A stretch of DNA of 64,000 nt from Halichondria panicea (Eukaryota; Porifera; Demospongiae; Suberitida; Halichondriidae): positions 1,798,001-1,862,000 of the forward strand of contig NC_087382.1 in assembly GCF_963675165.1 (NCBI RefSeq), written 5' to 3'. The position numbers were made by a program, and so were the translations under genes. Positions within the stretch are counted from its first letter, which is position 1. Each line of letters begins with the position of its first letter. Below the pieces are notes generated by a model that searched no databases, was not told the origin of the DNA, and was given only the letters and a program-made list of their open reading frames with translations. Below, piece after piece: positions 11,160 through 23,480 of the stretch.

Positions 11160-14100
11160 ACCTTTGTCATTGTTAGCTTGTAGGAATCTCATATCTGCAG
11201 CAATCAGCTCTTAAGTTCCTTATAGTGTCCTCTATCTTCAGCCATGTATTACTCTTTTTGAGTATGAATTGGTAAAAGTGGTAGCAGAGTGATATTACAA
11301 AGATGATAAATGATAAAGCCATCGAAGTAATAGATAGTGCTGACTGACTGCTCTTGGTGTCTTTGACATAGAAGGTGCCAAATGCTAGACGAGTAGATAG
11401 AGAGCTTCAAGAGAATCACACAATTTGTTTTTGTACAAAGGATTGTTCAGCAATTTCCAGCTGATCAGTCCAACTGATAGAATCCCACATGATAGAATAG
11501 AGAGAGAAGTGTCCAACGCCATGGCAGCTACTAGAATATGAGCAGTCAGAGCCAAAAGGAGCAGTCCCACCCAATAGCGATGTTTGGGAGTGAATGGAGC
11601 ATGGTACGCATCCATGAAACCAATGTACTTTGCATTGTAGTCCATTTCATGAGTTTCCATTTTGAACAGTGAGAAAACCATTGTCCAAAGAAGAGCACCA
11701 CAGTGAACAATACACCACCGGTTAGGATTATGGCGGCAAAAACAAATCGAGGGATGTGATCGGAAGTGAAATATTGCACATTGCCGTCATACAGCCAAAG
11801 TATATCACTTGACTTGTTAGGAAAATCCAATTCATTGGTTGAACCATCAGGATAATCCAAGACCCTGTATTGCAATGCAGCAATGATAAACCGTAAGAGT
11901 TTTGAATAAGAGAGTAGGACGAGTGTGCCTAGGGCAGCAACTGGGTTCCTGTTGGAGAGGAGCTTTGAAAATGAGTCAGAGTACTTGCTTAAAATGATAG
12001 CTGCATGGATGAGTTATGGAGCAAAATCATCTTATACAGTAGCACTAAATTAGAAAGGTGATAATTAAGAACATCAGAAGAAACAAATAAGCGGGAAAGA
12101 CAAGTTGAAGAAGCACACTTATTTGAGAGGTCATTCCATCATAAAAGCATGTCTCAATACCCAAGTCAAGATATGAAAACCGTTAAAGCGTTATGAAAAG
12201 GTATGAAAATTGACTCATTTGCTGCTAGGATATTGGTGTTACAGTTAGAAGATCAGCTGATGGATAGTGCCTGTTGCTACGGTAATGTTGAAAAGGAGAA
12301 TGAATGCAACTAGTACTATATGCCTGCCAGGGCAAACGGAAGTAGCAGGAGAAGGTAAGAGTTTGAGCATATCGTGAAGTACCTAACACAAGACTCGATA
12401 CCTGGTTCACATTCTCCACACAAGACACAACTTCGATTGTAGGCACATTGTTCGTCAGGGTTGCTTAGACTGATGTTGACTGGCTTTAGTACACAATAGT
12501 CAAAATAATGTACAGTTACTAATTTATAACCTGTTCCGCTGGTGGTATTAGTTACTCCTATCCATATGTTGTTATTGCTTTTCAATTTTATGGACAGGTC
12601 TCATTTTCCTCAGAACAGTTTGTTATCTGATATTCTTGTTGCAGGACTGGATCACAGTCACACTTGCACTCAATTGAGGACATGATTGGTTGGAGTCCAA
12701 TTCACACTTTTGAAAAGATATGTTTAGAATTTGTCTAAAAATTCCCAAATTGTTGCATGGACCATCAGCATAATTATAGAGTTCCACTCCAAATATGAAT
12801 GAAGCATTTTGTTTGTGTCAGATCTCGTGCAGTAGTTACATCCTCTCCTCTACACACACCACTCTCAGTACTGTCTGCCACAAATATCCCCCCTCCATAT
12901 ATTGAGCCGTGTTATTGTGGATTTCTATAGCTTCACGTCTTGTTTCAGAATATATATCTTGGAACTTTGTTGTAGATACATTCCACCTCCACTGTTGTTT
13001 GCTGAGTTTGACTTGATTTGGACGTGAGCGCGAGAAAAAGCCTTAATGTTTGAAGCGACTGCATAAATACCTCCTCCATTTTGAGCATCATTTCAATCTA
13101 TAATACTCACAAACATTACACTTTCTATGTCACTACATGTACACAGGACATATAAATATACAACCAGTAGTGACCTTCAAATCAAATGCATAAATCCCAC
13201 CACCATTTTATGCTGTGTTATGAGAAATCTCTATGGGATAGTGAACAAAGAGTATGCTCTCTCTCAGAAACACACCTCCTACAGTAGCTATATTGTTAGA
13301 AATGACCACTCCTTCTGCATTGATATAGATTTGACTCTGAACTGCTCTGATGGCTCCACCCTGCACACCACGATTGTTACTGAGAGTTGTGGGTCCATTG
13401 AACTCCACTCGACTGCTTAGAGAATACACAGGGTTTACATTATTGCTAACGTTGTTAACTCCCGTCAATGACAAATTAAAATGCACATAAATGATATTTT
13501 ACTCTCGAAATTGTCAAATATGCTTAAGTTGAGATAGCAACCGCAATCACTCCATGCATCTTGTTTGGTGGCTCTGTTGTTGGTGAGCAGAGAGTCGGAA
13601 ATGATCACAGTGCCATCAGCAACAAAAAACACTCCACCAAAATCAGCACTGTTATTTTTAAACACGGCTTTAGAGACAGATATAGTTCCAGTATATGCCA
13701 AAATCCCTCCTCCAATACTGTTACTTGTGGTACTTCCTCCATTACCAACTACAGCTTCATTGTTCGTTATATATATTACAGCTCAAGATAGATGCTATAT
13801 AAAAATTCCAATCGCTCCACCAAAGGCAGCGTTGTTGTTTGTTAGCTTGCTATCAGATATCAATAACTCTCCATTGAAAACCAAAATCGCTCCACCTGAT
13901 CTTTCAGCACTGTTGTACGCTAGCTTACTGTCGGAGATGGAGACACTCCCATCCTGGCTATTAATTGCTTCACTGTCAGAGTTAGCACTATTGTTCAGTA
14001 GCGCACAGTGTGATATGGACAAATTACTGCTGGGCAAGGGGGCAACAATTGCATCACCAGCTTCAGTGCTATTGTTTGAAAAATTGCACAAAACTAATAG

Positions 14101-14245
14101 TCACATTTTTAGAGAACACCGCCACTGCTCCACCACGTCCAAGTATAGCAGTATTGGAATTGAACCTTGAACTGTTAATAACTTTATGAGATTAAATGTT
14201 AACTGCTGCGCACCACCAACGTTACTGAAGAAGTCGCTCTTTTCA
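11160..14245 (-). pseudogene. Polymorphic-membrane-protein-like beta-helix gene, copy 2, with the C-terminal membrane region
   Basis: On the minus strand the copy enters at 14245 (the N-terminus is absent) and runs through GGAI/NNSA beta-helix repeats at about 14170-13210. At about 12585-12316 comes a Cys-rich segment with FDYC-like, CGECEPG and LLLLLPFALAGI motifs. At about 11875-11390 come VLDYPDGSTNELDFPN and the hallmark GFMDAYHAPFTPKHRYWVG followed by hydrophobic helices. This order (signal peptide, beta-helix repeats, Cys-rich stalk, multi-pass membrane tail) is what I know of this sponge and cnidarian family. Several frame breaks, for example near 14090, 11640 and 11390, and in-frame stops make it a pseudogene. 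The region 13480-14170 is about 95% like 957-1545 of copy 1. The 5' end is cut at the duplication junction with unit 2. Confidence 0.8.
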
Positions 14246-14916
14246 TGCATTTATGTGTAAAATCTGATGAATCCAAGCATGTATGTTATCCCACTATAAA
14301 TAATAAAAGTGCAAAATCTTGGCCTGCATGTATGGGGCCAAGACTAATGCATGTGTGAGTCCTCATAGGATTATGGTGAAGGGTCACATTAAAAGTATGA
14401 ACAGACAAATATAAAGTGTGCCGGAGAGCTTGCTGGGTAACAGAGTACTCATGCAAAAACTGGCTTCTTCATAATAAAGATAATGAGATTGACCTGCATG
14501 GCAGTCTAAATCACATTCATATTACAGCTAGTGAATCCATGCATGCAATGTATATGTTGTTACTATAGTGTATACCTGGAAGCAGTCTGTGCTAATTAAT
14601 GGAATTTAATCACAGTCTCATGCAGGATGTATCTTATAGTGGTGAATCCATGCAATCCTGACTGTGGTTAGTACCTGCATGGGATTATGTTCTACGTGCT
14701 GCAGTGTGGAATCTACAGTACTATACTACCTGGAATCATAAATACTGAAGGCTGTAAGAACATGGTCGCTTCAGCTAACAATTAAATTAGATTTCAGTTC
14801 TGTGAATGGACCTCCTGTGATTCAGAATCCTTGCATGCATGATAGCATGGTGTGATGAACCCTGGGTAGTGTCTATTTTGTAGAAACTCTTACTGTTCTG
14901 TGAATCCATATTAGTA

Positions 14917-14989
14917 TTAACTGTGAGCTGGCCCAATACAAGGTTACTCTATAATGTGTCAACCTTTTATTGGGCCAGCTCACAGTTAA
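14917..14989. other. 73-nt near-perfect hairpin, copy 3
   Basis: Same arms and loop as the copy at 7767. The arms are conserved between copies, but both belong to recent duplicates, so conservation alone does not prove function. Confidence 0.7.
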
Positions 14990-16278
14990 AAACTTTATAC
15001 TATAATACATCTCACTATTTCGGCTGTGAATGGAGTTAATTCATATTAGGCTAACGTGCAATGAAATTGGATTTATGCATGTGTGCATGTATGTACTTTG
15101 GGAAGTCCATGCATGGATGTTGTTGCTATACACGAATTAAAAGTGGATATTTCATACAGTTTGATATACTTGAATCCGTACGGGCATGATGCACTCTATA
15201 AACTGATTTTGTAGAACACGTACGTTATGAAGACACTTACTACATGCAAAAAATGCAAATGAGTGCCTGAGTGCTTGTTTCATACTGTATGCATGCATGT
15301 ACATTCTATACGGCTCTTTTGGAAAAACGTTTATGTGCAAGTCACTGATGGGCCATGTCAGAAGGAAGTAAACTGTAGTCAGGACAACAGTTGTTAAGGT
15401 GGAGGAAGTAAACTGTAGTCAGGACAACAGTTGTTAAGGTGGAGAAACAGCATTGTACAACGTAGCAACCCTGCAGGTCCAGGTCATGGCTCCTCATTTG
15501 TAACTATACAGCTTGTATGCATAATTAATTTATTGTCTATAATTATAGTTGTGCCGCTCAAATTGTGTTGCACATACACAAATATACCATGCATGCGCAG
15601 GCAGACTGGAGTATAGGAGGAGAGTCAGGTCTTTAATGAACGTTAATTACATTATGATCGTCTAGTTTTTCTTTTTTACCTCCAATCCTTCATCGGGTTT
15701 AGAGGTAATAGAGATGGTAATTATTAAAATGCAATTAAAGTGCACCGAAACAGATTTAAATTAATTGACCCTGACTATAATTATCATACAGCGCCATGAT
15801 AGTTGACAGCTGAAGGCAAGGGATAGGGTTAGAGTTAGGGTTATATAGGCCAATAGGGTTAGGCATCTGTGTTACTATTCACTTTCACACTTCCCATGCA
15901 TATAATTATAGCACAACAAATAACACATACAATAAACACAGGCTTTATCAACAATACCTGCTGTATAGCTACTACGTAATTAGTGGCAAAGAGCGGTATA
16001 GTACTACCAGATACATTCATCTTGTGGGCCGATAACACCTGGGATTATAGTGCTTCTGCTAGATCCAATGTGATGAAGCCGTGCAGTCCATGTGGTTATG
16101 AGCTGGAATTATGCTTCTGCTAATAGTAGGAAATTAGATTGCTGCAGTACTGCATGTACAGTCAGTTCATGAATGCATGTGGTTTTTATCTGGAAATATG
16201 TTTCTGCTAAATGAAAATAGAATCCATTCAGTCCATGTGGCACCACATCAGTGCACACATAACACATGAATCCATGAC

Positions 16279-16285
16279 TATATAA
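16279..16285 (+). promoter_or_regulatory. TATA box of P2
   Basis: TATATAA, 86 bases before the P2 ATG, in the block shared by all six promoters. Confidence 0.75.
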
Positions 16286-16364
16286 GTGAGTTCAATTTTC
16301 TCATTGACATTCACTGCAATTGTTCATCATTTCAAGTTGTAAAGGATTTTCTCTGGATATCATC

Positions 16365-17947
16365 ATGAAGATTTCAATGATTGCCACTGTGGCTCTGCTA
16401 TCTCTCGTGGCTCTGGCCTCTTCTGCTCCTCATCGCTCTTATTATCAGGAGAAAGATGCTCAGCAACAGCACGACTATAAATATTACGATCAGCTGAAGG
16501 ATGCCCTGGAGCAAAGCAATGGTAATTTCACCAATACCATGCACTAGAAAGTGACACCATTATTAGAATAATTATGTTGTTTCGTATTCACTAATTACTT
16601 ATGAATTTACTACAGTTGAGGAGGCTCGTCAGCAACGCGGTAACTACAACTACAAGACACAGATGCAGCAGGACGGTGGCCCAAGCAACTATTACTATAA
16701 GACACAGATGCAGCAGGACGGTGGCCCAAGCAACTATTACTATAAGACACAGATGCAGCAGGACGATCGCCCAAGCAACTATTACTATAAGGCACAGATG
16801 CAGCAGGACGGTGGCCCAAGCAACTATTACTATAAGGCACAGATGCAGCAGGACGGTGGCCCAAGCAACTATTACTATAAGACACAGATGCAGCAGGCTG
16901 ATCGCCCAAGCAACTATTACTATAAGGCACAGATGCAGCAGGACGGTGGTCCAAGCAACTATTACTATAAGACACAGATGCAGCAGGACGGTGGCCCAAG
17001 CAGCTATTACTACAAGGCACAGATGCAGCAGGACGGTGGCCCAAGCAACTATTACTATAAGGCACAGATGCAGCAGGACGGTGGCCCAAGCTATAAGACA
17101 CAGATGCAGCAGAACGATGGCCCAAGTAACTATTACTATAAGACACAGATGCAGCAGAACGATCGCCCAAGCAACTATTACTATAAGGCACAGATGCAGC
17201 AGGACGGTGGCCCAAGCAACTATTACTATAAGGCGCAGATGCAGCAAAATGGCCCATGTAAGTACCTTTCACCAAAACTCATAGTGAAACCATTAATTTG
17301 ATATTTTTTGTATTGGCATCACATGAGAATATTTCACTATACAGCGGAGGAGGCTCGTCAGCAACACGGCAACTATTACTATAAGGCACAGATGCAACAA
17401 GATGAGCCATGTAAGTACTTTCAACAACTCGACCATGCAGAATTCATAAGAATGTGACGCTATGCATTAAGTTTAAATGTTTTATAGTAATATCACATAA
17501 GAATAATTTACTACAGCTGATGATTGGACACCAGAGACACCAGCTGAGGTAGATGCTATGCAAGAAGAGCGCCCATGTAAGTACACTTTCCACCAACTAA
17601 TGAGTACTACTAATCATGAACGCGGCACTATTCATTTTAGTCTAATTGCAGTTTAATGCCTTCGTAGTTTCTCAACACCAACCACCTAAATATAGAACCG
17701 ATTTCAGCTGCAGTATAATAGTAATGTATATGGTTATCAACAATAATTTGCTGTTACATTAATGATCACTTTCTTCAGCTGACAGTCTACTGCTAGCAGC
17801 ACTGCAGTCCCTGTTGGACAAGTGAGTGTATGAGACTTCTCTGCATGGTTGCGTAATATGCTATTATCGTTGCATGAAGAGATAATTAATTAAATCATAA
17901 TGCATTGTTTTATCCAAGCTCTTTATTTGTGCAGACAAGAAGAGTAA
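16365..17947 (+). CDS. P2: intact secreted Tyr/Gln/Gly/Pro repeat protein, 326 aa
   Basis: The six exons are 16365-16521, 16616-17257, 17345-17410, 17517-17576, 17779-17821 and 17935-17947 (TAA). Their lengths sum to 981 bases, an exact reading frame of 326 residues. Residues 1-21 are a signal peptide. A Tyr/Gln leader follows, then 14-15 repeats of YYYKAQMQQDGGPSN in exon 2, a one-unit exon (EEARQQHGNYYYKAQMQQDE), an acidic exon (DDWTPETPAEVDAMQEERP) and a leucine-rich C-terminus (DSLLLAALQSLLDKQEE). There is no Cys, no transmembrane segment after the signal and no dibasic cleavage array. It is therefore probably an exported structural, adhesive or matrix protein, though this is inference. 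Variation between units (GG or DR after QQD/QQN, T or A after K) is the main difference from P5. Introns 1-4 are phase 1, which lets repeat exons be added or lost without breaking the frame. I do not recognise a named family. Confidence 0.85.
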
Positions 17948-18855
17948 ACCAGCCGAATATGAGAAGCACGGATACTGAAATAGTAGAACACATTAAAAAT
18001 TGCAGTGTGAAAATTTCTAGTTATAATTATGATAATGAGATCAATAGAAATGAGTGAAATTCAACTTCAGACCAGGCTGCATGTTGTAATCATTATTAAT
18101 TAATCACAATCATCATGAAGTTGCAGTGACCCAGTCAGAGGGCATGCATATGCCAGTTCGAATAATAATATAGGCTAATTGTGTTGTACATGCTCATTGA
18201 GCATTGAGTCTTATGTGCAAGGACCTAATACAGTGCATGCATGCCACACACATAGGCCTGTGCCAAATGTTCCTATAATAGCTTATATAGGTTATGCAGT
18301 ACTCATTGCATCACACATACATACCTCCCAGACAACATTTAACACTAGACGTTTAGTTTAGTTCAGTGAGATTTTTACTTCCTTTACCATTGAGCTTATT
18401 AATTTTGATACCAGTCTTACCATGATAAACTATTTTCGTACTTTTCACAGTATATAGCCAGCAGATAACATAATTGTAAACACATGAATTGGCTTTTATA
18501 AAAGACGCTTTATTATCTATACCAACTTAAACTCTTTTACTATACAATAGTGACAAAGATTGTATTACTGAATGCAAAATCATTACCTATAATAATTATA
18601 GCATCTTGCAGGAGCTGCTGCAGTACATTATTATGCCTCGGTATGCGCATAACAATTTCCCCATCATTCTATCTTAATATTCCTATTATTCTCATTCTGA
18701 TCATTCGAAGAGATGGCATACAAAATTAAGAGCACAGCACACAACTGACACAAGAGATAAAAAAATATCTCAGTGCTCTCTACAAGAATGTCCTTATGCA
18801 AAACTTAATGAAATGATCTTTACCAAAAATAATTATAATTTGTCTAGGTCGGTAG
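17948..18855. other. P2 3' flank and intergenic, no gene seen
   Basis: An ATTAAA near 17990 may serve as the polyadenylation signal. The rest is AT-rich, matches 44512-45423 closely and has no ORF of note. Confidence 0.6.
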
Positions 18856-20077
18856 TAGCCTCGATCCCAGGCCGATCCGTCTCTAATTGAACGCTAGGTC
18901 GCCTCCTCGGCCTGGTATTGATTGTATCTGGGCGTGACCGGAAACTGGTAAGTATCAGCTATGTCTGTAAAATCTTCAGTTCATCACAGTTGGCTAAAAA
19001 TACAGCGATATAATGATATAATGACACTAGAAATTAATACTGTGCACAGCAGTACTGCGTCCATAATAAATGCAGATGTTTAGAAGCGAAGATCTCAAAC
19101 GAGAGCTTCCAGAAAGACTTAATAAATACTGCGTTGGATGGCACTGGGGCATCATCTTTCAATGAGTTCACACCCATCAGCTAGGAGGAGTACGACGGGG
19201 GTTGGAGGGGAAGGTTCCATTTTGCTCCTGTATACAAATTAGTATGAACTTAAATTCACCATTCCACTATACATTTTGTAACTCACAGTGATGGTCCACA
19301 TAAAACTAGCCACGATCCCAGGCCGCACTTCCTTGAAGGCCGGTGAAGGAGGCTAACACAACCAACACCAGTGCCAGTGCCGTAATGTCATATCTTGATC
19401 CAGATACCAAGGATTGGACTATAGGCTATAGTGTACAATTTCCAATGATGAAAGGTATTATTGATTTATATCGCTCACCTTGACAATACATCCCAGGCCC
19501 AGCCACTTGTGGACACCCCTGAGCATAGTATACAAGAGATCGATGGCCAGAGTCTGAGGATAGACTCTACCAAGTGTATCTGGCAATCAATGGTATAATC
19601 AAGCGCTTGTATTAAATTGTGTAGTCAATCAAAGGTAGCCACTGATAGCAGAAACTTGAGAACCTAGGTCTGTTCTTTCACAAGAGTGATGCTCCTTCTT
19701 CCTTCGCACAAGACAGCTCCTCACACTCTAGCTAGCTAAGCCTATATCTATGACAAACTAAACTTGCAAAGAATAGACCTATGACACGGAGTTCTTTGTG
19801 ATTTAACGGTGATTTTACGGAGTAAGTATGCTTACATACACTATTAGTGTTTCTATTCGCTCCACCTTGCTCAGGTATAGTCTCATGAATCAGCCGCCGA
19901 AGAACGGCGGCTGATTCATGAGACTAGCTCAGGTATTCGCTCTTTTTTAGCGAATACCTGAGCAACCACAGCAACCACAGCACACATGCCCAGATACACG
20001 CCCAGATACAATCAATACCAGGCCGAGGAGGCGACCTAGCGTTCAATTAGAGACGGATCGGCCTGGGATCGAGGCTA
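18856..20077. mobile_element. Mutator-like non-autonomous element A (1222 bp)
   Basis: The ends are TAGCCTCGATCCCAGGCCG and its reverse complement, extending to inverted repeats of about 80 bp. The flanks are a perfect 9-bp duplication, GGTCGGTAG (18847-18855 and 20078-20086). TA...TA ends, long inverted repeats and 9-bp duplications suggest a Mutator-like transposase acting in trans. The interior has no transposase. It holds a second TAGCC...GGCCG motif near 19310, an internal hairpin (GCTCAGGTATTCGCT arms) and a 49-bp secondary insertion. Homologous elements are at 45424 (deleted version) and 27116 (reverse orientation). Confidence 0.85.
19878..19926. mobile_element. 49-bp hairpin insertion with a 9-bp target duplication
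   Basis: TAGTCTCATGAATCAGCCG begins a perfect palindrome with a 5-nt centre (AAGAA) and ends ...CATGAGACTA. It is flanked by GCTCAGGTA on both sides (19869-19877 and 19927-19935). The homologous positions near 27232 and 45987 lack it and carry a single GCTCAGGTA, so this is an insertion seen directly against empty sites. Confidence 0.9.
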
Positions 20078-20346
20078 GGTCGGTAGTAATGTTGTGTTGT
20101 GCATACTCATCGCCGTGTATATTATACATGTACTCTCTGACTTCGTTCACTTTCACACCACCATAGCACTATAGCAACATACAACATAAACACTTGCAAT
20201 TAATCAACAACTACCAACGAGAGGTTTGACCATAGATACTATCTAATGGTTTGACTGCCTAGTATATTTATAAGCAACTCTTGTGGTCCCCATAAAACTG
20301 CAAGAAGTTGGAGAATTAAGTTGCTGCAGCTAGCTAGCTAGGACTA
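20078..20346 (+). promoter_or_regulatory. Upstream region of SAXO A
   Basis: This short stretch between element A and the SAXO ATG must hold its promoter. A TATTTATAAG near 20264 is a possible TATA-like box. It is nearly the same upstream of SAXO B, and its last 80 bases are also kept before the pseudogene at 59170. Confidence 0.4.
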
Positions 20347-22124
20347 ATGGCCCCTAAGAAAAGAAATCGTGGCTTTGTGAGTAAGAGAGAGAGCAATGAA
20401 CCCATCCTTCTGGAGGAGCCCTATAATGGAGGAACCGGGAAGACATTAGTGTGCCTCTGTGGAAAATGCATCTGCAAGTAAATAATTATAGTCTAGCCCT
20501 ACCATACCATTGTAAAGGAGCTGCTTGTTCACATACCTGGCTGCATTGTTCGTTTGTCAAGCGTAACCATTATACCACATGCTGCCAACTATTAGCATTC
20601 AATTGCACTGCGTTAATTATTATCGTCCATTAATCGCGATATTGAGCAAACAAATTAATCCCCACCCCCTCTTAATAATTATATAGGAAGCACCACTGTC
20701 CAGTTCACCTCAGTACTACAGGAGCCCTAATAACAGACCAAGGACTGAAGGCGTCTTACTTCCCGAAATCAGACTATCAGGAGACCTTTCGTCATATTTA
20801 CCCCCAGGGATGTCGACCCTCGCTCAAAATACCCCCCACAGTCCGACACATACCCCTCACATCTTGTCAGCACGATCTAGTCACTGTAAATCGTCAGGAG
20901 TACACTCAACACCCATTGCAACCGAAAACAGTCTCCTTTAAACCGCAAGCAACCGTACACACCGCTAATACGCAGGTTCAGAGCAGTACTTCATACAAAG
21001 AGGATTTTCCACCTCGAAAACCTGTGAAGATTAGTCGACACCCGAACAGAGCACTTCAATCAACACTAAGGCGCAGCTGTCATGATGACTCATTTGCAGA
21101 TAGCTACGTGACAATGAATCAGAAAATGCTCAAGGAATGGCCAGATTATCACTGCCCACAATCTTATGGAGAGCCTATAACAGCACCATTTTTTCAAGGG
21201 GAATTTGACGGAAAGACTGTGTTTCAGAATGATTTCAAAAAAGATGTTATATTATTTGGCCGCCCTAGCACCAGCTTTAAGAAATCTGAAACGACACATG
21301 TTAAAAATGCAGCGTTCCACAGTGAGACAACCAACAAATCAGATTACAAGCTGCCACAGATATTTACTAGAGAGCAAGTTCATTTGAGACAAGATGCCAA
21401 GAAAAACAAGGAAACAATGGACACTAGTAACGAAAAAATGGACGCTCTCACACAATACCAACGAGACAACCCGGGATTTCGCCACCTTCCAGTCAAGCAA
21501 TGCTTACTTGCACCTCAACCAGACAATCTCAAGCTTTTTGCAGGCCCACAACAAACTATTACAGAGAACCAAGCTAATTATAAGTACTTCCAGAATGCAC
21601 CCAGACCGAGAACAACTTGCAAGAAAAAACAACAGCACCATGCAAATAGTGGACAGTTTGACGATCGTACCTCATTCAAAACTGATTTTCAACCAATTCC
21701 ACTGGAAGAGATGATGGCACAAGCACAAATTGACAAGCAGGCTGCAGCTATTGGCGCCACATACAAGATGGGAGCTCAAGCAAAGCAGGCGCAAGATTAT
21801 GGCCATAGATTTACTGGAAAAACGACCAATAGCGTCCATTTCCAGCAGTGGAATGTGAGTCCCCGAATTCGCCATGGAGATCGATCCGAGATAACATACC
21901 GTCCGTCCAATCATCCATTCAACGTCAAGTCCGAGACGAGTACAAATTTTGTTCCCATGACAGTGAGGCCCTCTAAGAGTTGCAAGCCTTTGGACGTTCA
22001 TTTTGGACAGCAGAGCTCTCTCTGTCAAGCAATGGCCAGTACAACATCCTATGGAGATCACTTCCTGCCCAAGCCGCTGCCACCCAAGGAACAGTGCCCA
22101 GCAGAACTCCTACTAGGTTTATAG
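20347..22124 (+). CDS. SAXO/FAM154-like stabiliser of axonemal microtubules, copy A
   Basis: There are two exons, 20347-20477 and 20687-22124 (TAG), a 1569-base reading frame of 522 residues. The split codon (AA|G) and GT-AG junctions keep the frame. Exon 1 ends in CLCGKCIC and exon 2 opens KKHHCP, which together form the Cys-rich N-terminal signature (CLCGKCICKKHHCP) of SAXO/FAM154 proteins. Many Mn-type modules follow, with the recurring Tyr/Thr...Lys...Asp-Phe pattern (TSYKEDFPP, VFQNDFK, TSFKTDFQPI, STTSYGDHF). These proteins bind and stabilise ciliary and centriolar microtubules. The long open frame alone would start with a TTG at 20916, so the upstream exon and 5' part of exon 2 are needed for the real N-terminus. 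Copy B differs by one conservative residue in the 402-residue stretch from 20916. This is a normal intact gene unrelated to the P family, trapped in the duplicated block. Confidence 0.8.
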
Positions 22125-22252
22125 GTAGCTATAGATAGTGCATTGAACAGTCCATGTAGTTTTAGTTTCATTCATGCGTGCATTTACCCCCTTTACTGTG
22201 CATAAAATTATGCTTTGGATATTTCGGCAATGACAGACTGACTGTATAAAGA

Positions 22253-22298
22253 TAGCCTCGATTCCAGGCCGATTTTAATTGGCCTTGAATCGAGGCTA
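22253..22298. mobile_element. 46-bp palindromic TAGCC...GGCTA element
   Basis: A short near-perfect palindrome with the same ends as the Mutator-like group, just after SAXO A. An identical copy is at 48331-48376. No target duplication is evident. A second palindrome built on TAGCCTCGAGA and GTAAACACAC lies at about 22340-22405. Confidence 0.7.
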
Positions 22299-23059
22299 CT
22301 CTGTTGGCTGACTCCGGGATCCTACTCCAGGAGTAATACTTCTCTCGAGGCTACGTGTGTTTACTGTCTCTAATGTCTTTTAACAGTAAACACACATAGC
22401 CTCGAGACCAGGACTGAAGCTGTCGACTGAGAAAGTAGTTTACAACAGAATTCACCATGCACGCATTTTATACACAAGCTGTCATCTAATTCACCAGGGC
22501 TCTATTTTAGTGAAGCTATTATATCCTAAAAAGTTACACACATTTTTTTTAATCATAAACGGAAGTGTTAGTTCAGAACGTGTTTGGAGTTACCTCCAAC
22601 TAGATGCGACCCTCTAAATATCCCATGCAGGACTTCAATATAATTAACCTCCAAAAGAAGCGACCTCTGGAATCGTATAAATTATTAAAATGTCACCCTT
22701 AAAAACTGAGGTCTTACGGTAGTAAGGAGATAAAAGATATCAAACTTTCCGCAGCATAATTTCATAAATTTTTGTGCTGATAGTGGAAGGTGCTTACTTG
22801 GGCCACATTGTTGCATCTGCATGCATGAGCATCTATACCAGCTGCTGATAATTATAGCCGTAGTTAGGTCGCTTATGAATTTAATACTAAAGAGCCTCCT
22901 CCTCAACTTGATACTATAGGTGAATCCATGCATGTATAGTCTGTGTTGTTACTATACTTGTGGGGGAAAGCTGTAAAGTGAACACTTCAGCTAATCCGGA
23001 CAGGAAATTAGATCTCAGTTCTGTGAATGCATGTATGGTGGTAGACTCTATATAGTGAA
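22299..23059. other. Intergenic, palindrome and repeated units, no gene seen
   Basis: Holds the TCTCGAGGCTA / TAGCCTCGAGA palindrome (about 22340-22405). From 22918 it holds one unit of the dispersed repeat (GTGAATCCATGCATG ... GAAATTAGATC), which leads straight into the minisatellite. Confidence 0.55.
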
Positions 23060-23480
23060 TGAATCCTTGCATGCATGGTGGTAGCATGGTGGGGTCATGG
23101 AGGTGAATCCTTGTATGCATGGTGGTAGCATGGTGGGGTCATGGAGGTGAATCCTTGCATGCATGGTGGTAGCATGGTGGGGTCATCCATGGAGGTGAAT
23201 CCTTGTATGCATGGTGGTAGCATGGTGGGGTCATGGAGGTGAATCCTTGTATGCATGGTGGTAGCATGGTGCATGGGGTCATGGAGGTGAATCCTTGTAT
23301 GCATGGTGGTAGCATGGTGGGGTCATGGAGGTGAATCCTTGTATGCATGGTGGTAGCATGGTGGGGTCATCCATGGAGGTGAATCCTTGTATGCATGGTG
23401 GTAGCATGGTGGGGTCATGGAGGTGAATCCTTGCATGCATGGTGGTAGCATGGCGCATGGGGTCATGGAGGTGAATCCTT
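23060..23480. repeat. 44-bp minisatellite, short allele
   Basis: About 9.5 units of GTGAATCCTTGTATGCATGG followed by TGGTAGCATGGTGGGGTCAT and GGAG. Some units carry an extra CATG (48 bp) or an extra CATC. The same array is about 26 units long at 49747-50925. ORFs across it are by-products of the repeat. Confidence 0.9.

Larger units (their letters stand above)
7086..14245. repeat. Segmental duplication unit 1 (P1 gene plus beta-helix pseudogene)
   Basis: The sequence at 14246 (catgcatttatgtgtaaaat) repeats that at 7085, so a 7.16-kb unit joins head to tail with unit 2. From 7086 to 9143 it holds repeated GAATCC-type units (about 7370-7730 and 8930-9140), the 73-nt hairpin at 7767, degenerate TTAGGG-like runs near 8685-8720 and no gene. 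P1 then follows. The 10812-11160 stretch is gene-free. Confidence 0.8.
14246..18270. repeat. Segmental duplication unit 2 (contains P2)
   Basis: Matches 7086-11138 nearly base for base, with small indels, then diverges after TGTTCCTATA. Upstream of P2 (14246-16278) it holds the hairpin at 14917, the repeated GAATCC-type units, an extra direct repeat near 15365-15440 (GGAAGTAAACTGTAGTCAGG twice) and TTAGGG-like runs near 15820-15860. No gene is seen before P2. Confidence 0.85.

Noticed and set aside
16365-17947. Neuropeptide precursor
   Set aside because: It has a signal peptide and many repeated units but no dibasic cleavage sites between units and no amidation Gly-Lys/Arg.
21672-22061. 129-residue antisense ORF inside SAXO exon 2 (and 47750-48139)
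   Set aside because: Shadow of the SAXO frame; no promoter or motif supports it.
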